Shown piece after piece: positions 1-7,644 of a stretch of 62,978 bases of DNA. The stretch is taken from NCBI GenBank assembly GCA_016190145.1, contig JACPRD010000026.1, forward strand, positions 1 to 62,978, written 5' to 3'. The notes beneath the pieces were generated by a model. That model had not been told where the DNA came from, did not search any database, and worked only from the letters and a program-made list of their open reading frames with translations. Both the position numbers and the translations under genes were made by a program. This DNA is from Planctomycetota bacterium (GTDB taxonomy: Bacteria > Planctomycetota > MHYJ01 > WSZJ01). Within the stretch, counting starts at the first letter, position 1, and the number at the start of each line of letters is the position of its first letter.

Positions 1-178
1 ACGGGCGGGCGGGCGTGTGGGCGGTAGTGCCGGGCGGGTGGGCGGAAGGGCGGAGGAACGGGCGAACGGGAACTGGAGGCTCCGCGCGGCTCCTCAGCCA
101 CGGGACACCATCGAGGGCTGCCACTGGACCGAGTTCTTCCCTCCCGCCCTACCGCCCTTTCGCCCTTCCGCCCTGCCC
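1..178. repeat. Intergenic inverted simple-sequence repeat (GGGCGGAAGG / CCTTCCGCCC)
   Basis: No gene is visible. The left third is rich in GGGCGG-type units and the right third in the complementary CCGCCCTT-type units, so the two halves can fold on each other. The same family closes the other end of the window (62712-62978). The right arm runs up to, and slightly into, the 3' end of ribF. Confidence 0.6.
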
Positions 179-1105
179 TTACGCCCTTCCGTCCTTCCGC
201 GCTTCCTCGATATCCGCCTTGATCTGCTGAACCAGCGCCTCCGCCGACTCGAACTTCCTCTCATCGCGCAGCTTCCGCACCAGTACCAGATCGAGATTCC
301 GCCCGTACAGATCCCCCTTCCAGTCCAAAACGTGCGCCTCCACGATGTCCCGCTTCCCCTCCCCGAACGTCGGGCGGATGCCGATGTTGACGACGGCGGT
401 GAACGGGCGGCCGTCGAGCTCGGTGCGGGCGACGTAGACGCCGCGCGGGGGGAGGAGCTCGTGGTGGAGGTCGATGTTGGCGGTGGGGAAGCCGATGCGG
501 CTGCCCCGGCCGTCGCCGCGCACGACGGTGCCGTAGAGGCTCGGCGCGCGCCCGAGCATCGCGGCGGCGTCGTCGAGGCGGCCGCCCGCGATGGCCATGC
601 GGATCGCGGAGCTCGAAACCTTCGAGCCCGCGCGGATGATTTCGGGGCCGCGACGCACCTCCACGCCGTGCGCCGCCCCCCAGGAGCGCGCCGTGTCGTA
701 ATTGCCGGCGGCGTTGTGGCCGAAGCGCTGGTCGAAGCCGAGCATCAGGCCGGCGGCCTTCATTTCGTCGGCGAGGAAGCGGTCGAGGAAGGCGTCGGGT
801 TCGAGGCGGGCGAGGTCGAGTGTGAAGGGGAGGACGATGGCGAGATCGGCGCCGGCGCGCTCGAGGAGGACGAGGCGGTGGTCGAGGGAGGTGATGGAGG
901 GGACGGGCGCGCCGCGCAGGACGGTCTGCGGGTGGCGGTCGAACGTCATGGCGACCGCGGTGCCCGAGAGGCGTTTCGCCCAGGCGGCGACTTCGCCAAG
1001 CACGGCCTGGTGGCCGATGTGGACGCCGTCGTAGACGCCGAAGGAGACGACGGGGGAGGGGAGGTTGCGGAAGCGGCCCTCGGGGAGGCCGACGTGGCGT
1101 TTCAT
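179..1105 (-). CDS. ribF: Bifunctional riboflavin kinase / FAD synthetase
   Basis: A 308-residue protein, the usual length for RibF, which phosphorylates riboflavin to FMN and adenylates FMN to FAD in the cytoplasm. The N-terminal nucleotidyltransferase half shows FGVYDGVHIGHQ (about residues 22-33) and TFDRHP. The C-terminal flavokinase half shows GRGSRIGFPTANI and later RPTFGEG. The ATG start is followed directly by the domain, with no spare N-terminus. It lies 140 bases downstream of def on the same strand, separated by a repeat-rich gap, so they may or may not share a transcript. Flavin supply fits the electron-transfer flavoprotein genes at 18.7 kb, but that link is only functional. Confidence 0.95.
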   Translation of the reverse strand: MKRHVGLPEGRFRNLPSPVVSFGVYDGVHIGHQAVLGEVAAWAKRLSGTAVAMTFDRHPQTVLRGAPVPSITSLDHRLVLLERAGADLAIVLPFTLDLARLEPDAFLDRFLADEMKAAGLMLGFDQRFGHNAAGNYDTARSWGAAHGVEVRRGPEIIRAGSKVSSSAIRMAIAGGRLDDAAAMLGRAPSLYGTVVRGDGRGSRIGFPTANIDLHHELLPPRGVYVARTELDGRPFTAVVNIGIRPTFGEGKRDIVEAHVLDWKGDLYGRNLDLVLVRKLRDERKFESAEALVQQIKADIEEARKDGRA

Positions 1106-1130
1106 GTCAGGTCTTTCTTATCGACGTTGA

Positions 1131-1243
1131 TCCTCTTTTATCGCTTTCCCAGAGCCTTTCCTATCGCCGTTCATCCGGCCGTTCATCTTCTTTTTCAGAA
1201 AGAAAGACCTTGGAAAAGCGATGAAAGGCGATGAAAGGCGATG
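1131..1243. repeat. Small imperfect inverted repeat between def and ribF
   Basis: The left side carries TTATCGCTTTCC and CCTTTCCTATCGCC; the right side carries three copies of GGCGATGAAA-type units (about 1218-1243). The two sides are partly complementary and could form a hairpin in the def-ribF gap. It resembles the other motif-rich gaps of this window but has its own motif. Confidence 0.4.
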
Positions 1244-1245
1244 TC

Positions 1246-1779
1246 CTACTTCCATGCCGGCCGGCGGATCCCCTTTGCAGTCTCCTTCGCCGCCCGTTCG
1301 AGGTCGCGGAGCGCGCGCTGGTTCGCGGCCTTGTCGAGGGCGGAAAACTTCGTGAAGATGAGGATTCCGTCGAGGTGGTCGATCTCGTGCTGGAGGATGC
1401 GGGCGAGAAGCGCGTCGGCCTCAACGGTCACGGGAGCGCCCTGGAGGTCGACCGCTTCCATCCGGATCCGCTCCGCGCGCGCGACCTTGCCGTTGACGAA
1501 GGGGAGGGAAAGACAGCCTTCCGAGGCCGTCACCTCCCCTTCCTGCCAGACGATGCGGGGGTTGACGAAGGCTTTTTCGTTGTCGGGGGTCCCCGGGGTG
1601 GTATTGATCACGATGAGCCGCCGGAGGTAGCCGAGCTGGGGGCCGGCCAGCCCGACCCCCCGGGCTTCGGCCATGGCCATGAACATCTCCTCGGCCATCG
1701 CCCGGACCTGGTCGTCCACCGCTTCCACGGCCTCCGCCACCCGGGTGAGGGCGGGGTCCGGGTACTTGAGGATCTTCAT
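1246..1779 (-). CDS. def: Peptide deformylase
   Basis: A 177-residue metalloenzyme that removes the formyl group from the N-terminal methionine of nascent proteins. All three family motifs are intact: GVGLAGPQ (about residues 41-48), EGCLSLP (cysteine metal ligand) and QHEIDHLDG (two histidine ligands and catalytic glutamate). The ATG start is preceded by TAGAAT ending only 6 nt upstream, with no Shine-Dalgarno sequence, so the message may be leaderless. ribF follows on the same strand. The gene for methionyl-tRNA formyltransferase, a frequent neighbour elsewhere, is not in the window. Confidence 0.97.
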   Translation of the reverse strand: MKILKYPDPALTRVAEAVEAVDDQVRAMAEEMFMAMAEARGVGLAGPQLGYLRRLIVINTTPGTPDNEKAFVNPRIVWQEGEVTASEGCLSLPFVNGKVARAERIRMEAVDLQGAPVTVEADALLARILQHEIDHLDGILIFTKFSALDKAANQRALRDLERAAKETAKGIRRPAWK

Positions 1780-1785
1780 GGTTCG

Positions 1786-1791
1786 ATTCTA
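1786..1791 (-). promoter_or_regulatory. Minus-10-like TAGAAT before def
   Basis: On the minus strand TAGAAT is followed by six bases and the def ATG. A transcript begun about seven bases after it would start at or next to the start codon. No convincing minus-35 box is visible. Confidence 0.4.
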
Positions 1792-1849
1792 ACAACTTCC
1801 GGGGCCATGGGATACAGCGCGCCGGGGGATGCGCGGGGGGTATTTTGGA

Positions 1850-1878
1850 TTGACTCGCCCTTCACGCAATTCTAGGAT
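1850..1878 (+). promoter_or_regulatory. Sigma70-type promoter for the TPR-rpsT genes
   Basis: TTGACT (1850-1855), a 17-base spacer, and TAGGAT (1873-1878) form a near-consensus promoter. The predicted RNA start near 1885 leaves a leader of about 37 bases that contains AAGGAG before the ATG at 1922. Confidence 0.6.
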
Positions 1879-1921
1879 GACTCGTTCGCCAAGAAGGTGT
1901 CAAACCAAGGAGATCAGCCCC

Positions 1922-3268
1922 ATGGCCGATGTCGAAAAACTCTTTGAGAAGGGCTCCGAGGCCTTCAATAAGAAGAACTGGGACTACGCCATCGAGATCT
2001 TCAAGTCCATCGTCACCATGGACCCGAACCACGTGAAGGCCCGCCAGGCCCTGAAGATGACCACGATCCAGAAGGGCTCGTTCCCGGGCAAGTTCTCTTC
2101 CACGCTCAAAGGCGGCGCCGTCCTCGGCCAGATCGGGGTGAACAAGGGTGCCGACAAGCGGATCCAGCTCGCGCAGGACTATCTCTGCACCGACCCGCTG
2201 AATATTTCCGTCCGGCTGGCGCTCGGGGCGGCGCTCAAGGACGGGAACTACATCGACGGGGCGATCACGGAGTACGAGCACGTGATCCAGATGGACGCCA
2301 ACAACCTCAGCGCTCTCAAGGGGCTCGCGGAGCTGCACGCCAAGAAGGGCGACCACAAGAAGGCCATCGAGTACTGCACGAAGGTCCAGGCCATCGACCC
2401 GACCGACCGCGAGGTCACGAGCCAGCTCAAGAACCTGCTGGCCGAGAACGCGATGAAGGAAGGCAAGATGTCCGACGCCAAGTCCTTCCGCGACATGCTC
2501 AAGGACCAGGGCGGCGCTTCGCGCATGGAGCAGGACAAGCACCTCGTCAAGTCGGGCGCCGAGATGGACGAGGAGATCGGGCGGATGCAGGCGCAGGTTG
2601 CGGCGGACCCGACGAATCCCGCGCAGGCGAAGACGCTGAAGAAGATTTCGGACCTTCAGCGGAAGAAGCACGACCTGGACGCGGCGATTGCGACCCTCGA
2701 GCGCGCGGCGCAGCTGGACCGCGCGGACGCGACGATCCGGATGAAGATCGGCGACATCAGGATCGAGAAACTCGAGGGCAAGGCGGGCGCGGCGAAGGCG
2801 GCGGCGAACAACGACACGAACGACCCGGGATTCCGCGCGGCGTATTCGGAGCTGATCAAGTACAAGATCGAGGAGTTCGCGCGGCGAGCCAAGGACCACC
2901 CGACGGACATGCAGCTCCGGTACGAGTACGGAAGGGCTCTTCTCACGGGCGGCCAGGTGGACCTCGCGGTCGCGGAGTTCCAGCAGACGGTCAAGGATCC
3001 GAAGCGCAAGCTCGAGTCGATGAACTTCCTCGGGCAGTGCTTCTTCCGGAAGAAGATCTTCGATCTCGCGGCGACGCAGTACCAGAAGGCGCTCGAGGTG
3101 TGCCCGACGTCGGAGTGGGAGATGCAGCTCCGCTACAACCTGATGGACGCGCTGAAGGCGCTGGGGAAGATCGAGGACGCGAAGGCGGAGTGCAAGAAGA
3201 TCATGAACATCGACATCAGCTACAAGGACGTTTCGAAGAAGCTCGAGGAGCTGAACGCGCTCGGGTAA
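1922..3268 (+). CDS. Tetratricopeptide-repeat protein
   Basis: A 448-residue soluble protein with no signal peptide. Tandem TPR-like helices cover most of it: residues about 5-60 (EKGSEAFNKKNWDYAIEIF), 100-190 (LGAALKDGNYIDGAITEYEH and AELHAKKGDHKKAIEYCTKV), then a charged coiled stretch, and a second TPR block near the C-terminus (YEYGRALLTGGQVDLAVAEF). The ATG was chosen because AAGGAG lies at a good distance upstream and a promoter sits at 1850-1878. It precedes rpsT by 33 bases, so the two are probably co-transcribed. Its partner is unknown; a scaffold role is inferred only from the TPRs. Confidence 0.85.
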   Translation: MADVEKLFEKGSEAFNKKNWDYAIEIFKSIVTMDPNHVKARQALKMTTIQKGSFPGKFSSTLKGGAVLGQIGVNKGADKRIQLAQDYLCTDPLNISVRLALGAALKDGNYIDGAITEYEHVIQMDANNLSALKGLAELHAKKGDHKKAIEYCTKVQAIDPTDREVTSQLKNLLAENAMKEGKMSDAKSFRDMLKDQGGASRMEQDKHLVKSGAEMDEEIGRMQAQVAADPTNPAQAKTLKKISDLQRKKHDLDAAIATLERAAQLDRADATIRMKIGDIRIEKLEGKAGAAKAAANNDTNDPGFRAAYSELIKYKIEEFARRAKDHPTDMQLRYEYGRALLTGGQVDLAVAEFQQTVKDPKRKLESMNFLGQCFFRKKIFDLAATQYQKALEVCPTSEWEMQLRYNLMDALKALGKIEDAKAECKKIMNIDISYKDVSKKLEELNALG

Positions 3269-3301
3269 ACCCCAACACGAGGTCAGGAGACAAAGAGAGG
3301 C

Positions 3302-3571
3302 ATGGCTCATTCCCGTTCGGCGAAGAAGAGGGTGCGGCAGGCGGAGACTCGGCGGGGGCACAACCGCGAGATCAAGGCTCAGTTCCGCAGCCAGGTCAAG
3401 AAGGTGCTCGGGCTGATCTCCACGAAGGGCGAGGGCCTGGAGAAGGAATTCCGGACGCTGGTGGGCTGGCTGGACAAGGCGGCGTCGAAGCGCGTGATCC
3501 ACCGGAACACGGCGTCGCGCTACAAGGCGCGAATCTCGGCCCGGGTCGCGGCGGCGGCGGTCAAGAAATAG
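3302..3571 (+). CDS. rpsT: 30S ribosomal protein S20
   Basis: An 89-residue, very basic protein starting MAHSRSAKKRVRQ, the typical S20 N-terminus. The conserved later region RVIHRNTASRYKARI binds 16S rRNA. Length is normal for the family. The gene sits directly behind a TPR gene under the same promoter and before a lipoprotein gene. A short GC-rich hairpin (GCCCGC-TTCG-GCGGG) follows the stop codon but has no T tract. Confidence 0.97.
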   Translation: MAHSRSAKKRVRQAETRRGHNREIKAQFRSQVKKVLGLISTKGEGLEKEFRTLVGWLDKAASKRVIHRNTASRYKARISARVAAAAVKK

Positions 3572-3597
3572 GCCCGCTTCGGCGGGGAGGAGGGGCG

Positions 3598-4161
3598 GTG
3601 GGCACGAGAGCGGCGGCGCTTCTGGGGCTGGCGGCGGTTCTTTCGGCCTGCGACTCCAGGCCTCCCGCGCCCGTCCAGCGGGGCGCGGCGCCTCTTCGGG
3701 AAGTCTCCGAAATTCAGAAGACCGCGAGCAATCCCGCCCCGGTGGTGGACCCGACGGGGTCCGTGCAGACGTACAAGGGGGCGAAGCACGAGCTGGGTTG
3801 CGAGAACAACCTGCGGCAGATTTACATGTGCATGACGGCCTATTCGGCGGCATCGGGCAACTACCCCGAGGCGGGGAAGTTCTTCAAGTCGATGTTCGAC
3901 GCGAACGTGCTGGGGGAGGCCTCGGTCTGCGCGATGCCGCGGAGCGGGATCACGTCGATGGCGGACGTGGTGGCGATGAAGAAGGGTGTTTACCGGACGA
4001 CGATGGACCGGCTGAACGACTCGACGCCTTCCGACAAGCCGATCGTGTGGGATCCGGTGCCGATGGAAGGCGGGCGGCACGTTCTCAAGTTCGGCGGATC
4101 GGTGGACGTGATGAGCGAGGAGCAGCTCACCGCGGCGCTCGCGAAGTACGAGGGAAAGTAG
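3598..4161 (+). CDS. Prepilin-like lipoprotein of unknown function
   Basis: A 187-residue protein starting at GTG. The signal peptide LLGLAAVLSAC has a lipobox with the lipidated cysteine near residue 17. The mature part has CENNLRQIYMCM, resembling the CxNNLRQI segment of planctomycete prepilin-like proteins, and ends with GGRHVLKFGGSVDVM, which resembles the final beta segment of such proteins, but there is no type IV leader peptide. The GTG was chosen because the sequence directly after it is a clean signal peptide and GGGGAGGAGG lies just upstream. It may belong to the rpsT transcript. Function unknown. Confidence 0.75.
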   Translation: MGTRAAALLGLAAVLSACDSRPPAPVQRGAAPLREVSEIQKTASNPAPVVDPTGSVQTYKGAKHELGCENNLRQIYMCMTAYSAASGNYPEAGKFFKSMFDANVLGEASVCAMPRSGITSMADVVAMKKGVYRTTMDRLNDSTPSDKPIVWDPVPMEGGRHVLKFGGSVDVMSEEQLTAALAKYEGK

Positions 4162-4196
4162 GAGGAGTCGGGGGGCCGATCGCGCCGACGCCCGCT

Positions 4197-4913
4197 TCAG
4201 TTTCTGAGGATGATCATGACGTACATGTCGTACAAAGCGTGGGTGTAGACGGCCACCGCGAGCCCGCGGAACCAGTAGATCACCCCGAATATCGCCCCCG
4301 CCAGCAGCCGGAACGTGAAGACCCAGACCGTGAACGGGTCGCCCATGCTGCCGAGGTGGTGGACGGCGCTGAACAGCGCGCTGGAGACGAGAAGCGCCGC
4401 CAGAAACGCTTCTTTCGGCCCGAATTTCAGACCCTTCAGCCCCAGCGCGAGCCCGTTCAGCAGCACCAGCCGGAACAGGAGCTCCTCGTGCACTCCCGCG
4501 CCCGCGCTCATCACGAACCGGTCGAGGAACGAGGCGTTGTCCATCGACATCCGCGGCGGCTCGAGGTGCAGGATCCGGATCATGAAGAAGAAGATCACGG
4601 AGCCGAGGAAGAACGCGTAGAAGGCGCTCTCGAGGAGCAGCGGCACCATCTGCTTGAATTCGACGCCCTGTTCCTTGCGTTTGGAAGCGGCGAGCACGCA
4701 AATCAGGGCGGCCATGGCGACGTTGAGCGCGATGTAGCCGACGAGGTCGAGTTTTTCGACGAGGAGGGACGTGATGAGGTCGGCGCCGTTGTGGATCGGC
4801 CAGGTGAGGAGGACGCCGAGCTGGTAGACGAGGAAGAGCGGGAGGATGAGCACGAGGCTCGTCATCAGGTTGTAGCCGTGGGATCCGCCTTTTGTCTCGC
4901 CCTGTCCGCTCAT
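4197..4913 (-). CDS. CPBP-family intramembrane metalloprotease
   Basis: A 238-residue protein with about six to seven membrane segments. The family's glutamate pair and arginine are present in HEELLFRLVL (about residue 137), followed by a second motif FSAVHHLG and a third, THALYDM, near the C-terminus, so the site looks complete. CPBP proteins are membrane-embedded proteases related to CAAX proteases, and some control anti-sigma or bacteriocin systems. The start overlaps the stop of the upstream TPR gene by four bases (ATGA), and that gene overlaps the double zinc-finger gene in the same way, so all three are surely translated together. Confidence 0.85.
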   Translation of the reverse strand: MSGQGETKGGSHGYNLMTSLVLILPLFLVYQLGVLLTWPIHNGADLITSLLVEKLDLVGYIALNVAMAALICVLAASKRKEQGVEFKQMVPLLLESAFYAFFLGSVIFFFMIRILHLEPPRMSMDNASFLDRFVMSAGAGVHEELLFRLVLLNGLALGLKGLKFGPKEAFLAALLVSSALFSAVHHLGSMGDPFTVWVFTFRLLAGAIFGVIYWFRGLAVAVYTHALYDMYVMIILRN

Positions 4914-6046
4914 CCGGCGGCCTCTTCCCCGGGCTCGTCGCCGAGGGCGCGCATCTGCTCGCGGGCGCGCGCGGCGAGCGCGGCGGCGCCGGCGTTCGAC
5001 GCGAGGATGTAGACGTAGCGGACGGCCTGGCGGTCGCGGGGGCGGAGGTCGAGGACGCGCTCGAAATGGCGCAGGCCCTCGTCGAGGCGGTCGGAGGCGC
5101 GGCTGCAGAGGCGGCCCAGGTGGAAATGGGCGCGGTAGTCGGCGGGGAAGCGGGCCGCGGAGTCGGCGAGGATCGTCTCGGCGTCCGCGGGCCGGGACGT
5201 CTCGAGGAGCAGCACGCCGAGGGCCGTTCGGGCGTCGAGGTCGTCGGGAGCGTGGCGCAGGATGCCCCGGAACGTCTTCTCGGCCGCTTCCGAATCGCCC
5301 GACCGCATCTCGATCATCCCGCGCTGGTAGAGCAGGCGCGCCTCGCCGGGCGCGAGCTCGAGGGCGCGGCGCACCGCGCGCTGCGCCTCGGCGAACCGCC
5401 CGCACTCGCGGAACCACACCGCGAGCTTCTCCAGCGTGAGCGGATTCTGCGGGTCGCGCTGCAGCTGCTCGAACAGGATCTTCTCCATCGCCGCCTTGTC
5501 GCCGGAATGGTAGTAGACCGTGGTCAGCGTGTTGAGCGGTATGAGCGAATCGGGGAACTCGCGGCGCGCCTGCTCCGCCGCGCCGAGAGCGCTCTTCCAG
5601 TCCCCCTTGATCCCGAACGCGCGCGCGAGCCCGTCGAACACCTCGGGCGTGCGCGCACCCGAGCCCATCGCCGCCTGGTACCCCGCGATCGCCTCTTCCG
5701 CCCTCTCGAGCTCCGTCGCGGCGCGCGCGTAGTCGAGGTGGACCTGCGGGTCGGCGCCGTCGAGCAGCCGCGCGCGCCCGAACAGCTCGAACGCCTCCTC
5801 CACCCGGCCTTCGTTCGCGAGCGTGACCCCCCGGTGGTGGTAGTAGCGCCTCACGAACGCGCGGTAGTCGGCGTCGTCGGGATCCACCGCAAGGTAGGCC
5901 TCGCACCCCGCGACGATGGCCTCGACCGAGGGGCCTTCCTGCCCGAGGCGCGCACGCATCCCGGGGGTGACGGGGATGGACTTCTCCGCGGGCAGCCCGA
6001 GGCGGGCGGCGAGGCGCGCCGGAAGCGGGATGAAGTCGAAGTCCAT
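4910..6046 (-). CDS. TPR protein
   Basis: A 378-residue soluble protein made largely of TPR helices from about residue 55 to the end, for example RRYYHHRGVTLANEGRVEEA, LLYQRGMIEMRSGDSEAAEK and TALGVLLLETSRPADAETIL. The N-terminal 50 residues are not repeats. The start MDFDFIPLPARL overlaps the previous gene's stop by four bases. It lies between a zinc-finger protein and a membrane protease, which suggests it scaffolds one or both. No enzymatic domain is visible. Confidence 0.85.
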   Translation of the reverse strand: MDFDFIPLPARLAARLGLPAEKSIPVTPGMRARLGQEGPSVEAIVAGCEAYLAVDPDDADYRAFVRRYYHHRGVTLANEGRVEEAFELFGRARLLDGADPQVHLDYARAATELERAEEAIAGYQAAMGSGARTPEVFDGLARAFGIKGDWKSALGAAEQARREFPDSLIPLNTLTTVYYHSGDKAAMEKILFEQLQRDPQNPLTLEKLAVWFRECGRFAEAQRAVRRALELAPGEARLLYQRGMIEMRSGDSEAAEKTFRGILRHAPDDLDARTALGVLLLETSRPADAETILADSAARFPADYRAHFHLGRLCSRASDRLDEGLRHFERVLDLRPRDRQAVRYVYILASNAGAAALAARAREQMRALGDEPGEEAAG

Positions 6047-7512
6047 CAGCCTTCGAAGACCACGTCCACCGGCACGTCGGCGACTTCGACGCGGAAGGAC
6101 TGAAGCGGCATTCCGCGCACCAGGACTTCGCCGGCGCGGTCGGTGGGCCTGTTGCTGAAGGACTTTCGCGACCGGGTGTCGGTCACGAGGACCGGCACGC
6201 CGCCCGCGGGTTCGCCGGAATCCCTGACACGGAGCCGCAGGCCGAGCCCGCCTCCCGAGGGCGAGACGTCCGCCAGCACCTCGCGCGAGCCCGCCCGCCA
6301 GGAAAACCCCTTCATGTAGCCGTCCTCGTCCTTGCTGATCCCCTCGGGCACCGCGATCACGTCCAGGTGTCCGGGATAGCCGCGCATCCGGATCGCAGGC
6401 GCGGCCGCCGCCGCCGCCACCGCCGGAGCCGTCGACGACGTCCGTTTCGGAACCGCTTCCGCCGGCACCGCCGGAAGCGTGCGCCCTTCCTTCGCCGCTA
6501 TCGCCCGGAACACGTCCACGCCGCGCGCGTAGCACGCCGTGCAGGACGCCACGTGCTCGTCGACGTCCGAGCGTCCGCCCGCGGTCCAGCCGGCGAAGTC
6601 CGCGGTCGAGGGACAGCGCGGGCCCGGCGCCGCCGCAGGCTCCCACGTTCCGAGCGTCGCGTCGGCCGCGAGCGCCGCGAGGCGCGCGATCCGCCCCGTC
6701 GTCTTCGTGCACGTCATGCAGCCGTCGATGTGCTCCGCCACCGCGTCGGCGTCTTTCTGGGGAAGCGCCTCGTCGATGTAGCGGCTGAGGGACGCGAAGG
6801 AGGGGCAGTCCGGGCTTTCCTCCGCTCCCTTTCTGCCCGCGGTCAGCTTCGCGATCACCGCCTCGCGCACCTTGGCCAGCCGCTCCGCCGTCGTTCCCGG
6901 CGCCCAGCCGATTCCCGCGTCGAGATCCGCCGGTGAAGCCGAGAAATTTTCCCGCGCCTGGACGGCCCACGCGACCAGCGCCTCCGCGGAAGCCCCCGTC
7001 GCGCGCGCCAGAGCGAATTTGTCCAGCGCCTTTGCCCGGTCGGGGAACGCCTCGCGCCGCGCGTGCTCCGAGCGCGCCAGTCCCGCCATCACCTTCCCCA
7101 GCGGCGCGTCCGCCGCGGCGGCGATGGCGGCGGCTTCGGAGGGGGCGGTGAAACGCAGCCCGATCTGCGCGGCCTTGATGAGGCCCGACTCGAGCGGTCC
7201 CAGGTCGTCGAGCAGGCCCGAGACGTTGAGCTTGTCGTCGCCCGGGTCCGGCGCCCCCACGCTGAGCTTCGCCGCCCAGGCGACGTAGAGGTCGCGAAGG
7301 GCCGCGAGCAGGGCCGCCTCGATCGGGCGCGCGGCCTTGCCGCGGGGCACGAGCGAGCCGGCATCCCAGGCTCTCACGGCTTCCGCCAGGAACGGTTTCC
7401 GGAGTCCCTCCGGTCCGCCGAACAGCACGGGTGCCTCGTACAGCATCGGCAGCACGCGCTGGAAGACGCCTTCGCGGTCGCCCTGGGCCCAGAGATCATC
7501 GAGCAGCGGCAT
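6046..7512 (-). CDS. Soluble protein with two anti-sigma-type zinc fingers
   Basis: A 488-residue protein. Residues 1-220 are a helical region I do not recognise. Two zinc-finger-like motifs follow: HIDGCMTC (HxxxCxxC, about residue 257) with an upstream cysteine in DCPSFASL, and HVASCTACYARG (about residue 315), also with an upstream cysteine. This is the ZAS pattern of anti-sigma factors. An Ala-rich linker leads to a C-terminal beta-rich domain of about 110 residues. There is no membrane segment, unlike most ZAS proteins. TATAAT ends six bases before the ATG. It is the first gene of a tightly overlapping three-gene operon ending in a CPBP protease. Confidence 0.75.
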   Translation of the reverse strand: MPLLDDLWAQGDREGVFQRVLPMLYEAPVLFGGPEGLRKPFLAEAVRAWDAGSLVPRGKAARPIEAALLAALRDLYVAWAAKLSVGAPDPGDDKLNVSGLLDDLGPLESGLIKAAQIGLRFTAPSEAAAIAAAADAPLGKVMAGLARSEHARREAFPDRAKALDKFALARATGASAEALVAWAVQARENFSASPADLDAGIGWAPGTTAERLAKVREAVIAKLTAGRKGAEESPDCPSFASLSRYIDEALPQKDADAVAEHIDGCMTCTKTTGRIARLAALAADATLGTWEPAAAPGPRCPSTADFAGWTAGGRSDVDEHVASCTACYARGVDVFRAIAAKEGRTLPAVPAEAVPKRTSSTAPAVAAAAAAPAIRMRGYPGHLDVIAVPEGISKDEDGYMKGFSWRAGSREVLADVSPSGGGLGLRLRVRDSGEPAGGVPVLVTDTRSRKSFSNRPTDRAGEVLVRGMPLQSFRVEVADVPVDVVFEG

Positions 7513-7518
7513 GCAGTG

Positions 7519-7524
7519 ATTATA
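7519..7524 (-). promoter_or_regulatory. TATAAT six bases before the zinc-finger gene
   Basis: A perfect minus-10 hexamer on the minus strand ends six bases before the ATG at 7512. No Shine-Dalgarno sequence lies between, so the message should be leaderless. No clear minus-35 box is present. Confidence 0.5.
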
Positions 7525-7629
7525 GCCGTGATCGTCGGGCTGGCCAGCATGCGGATCGGCCGGGCCGCATGCCCCGGTTGCGTGTCGGATTTCGCTCACA
7601 ATGCGAATCCGCGGACAGCGGTTCCCGCG

Positions 7630-7635
7630 TAAACT
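7630..7635 (+). promoter_or_regulatory. Minus-10-like TAAACT before the SRPBCC-cyclase gene
   Basis: TAAACT is followed by nine bases and the ATG at 7645. The nine-base spacing is shared by several other genes of this window. Confidence 0.35.
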
Positions 7636-7644
7636 CCACGGCCC

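Noticed and set aside
1862..3853. Long minus-strand open frame over the TPR and rpsT genes.
   Set aside because: It crosses two certain plus-strand genes and has shadow-type composition (Arg/Leu/His).
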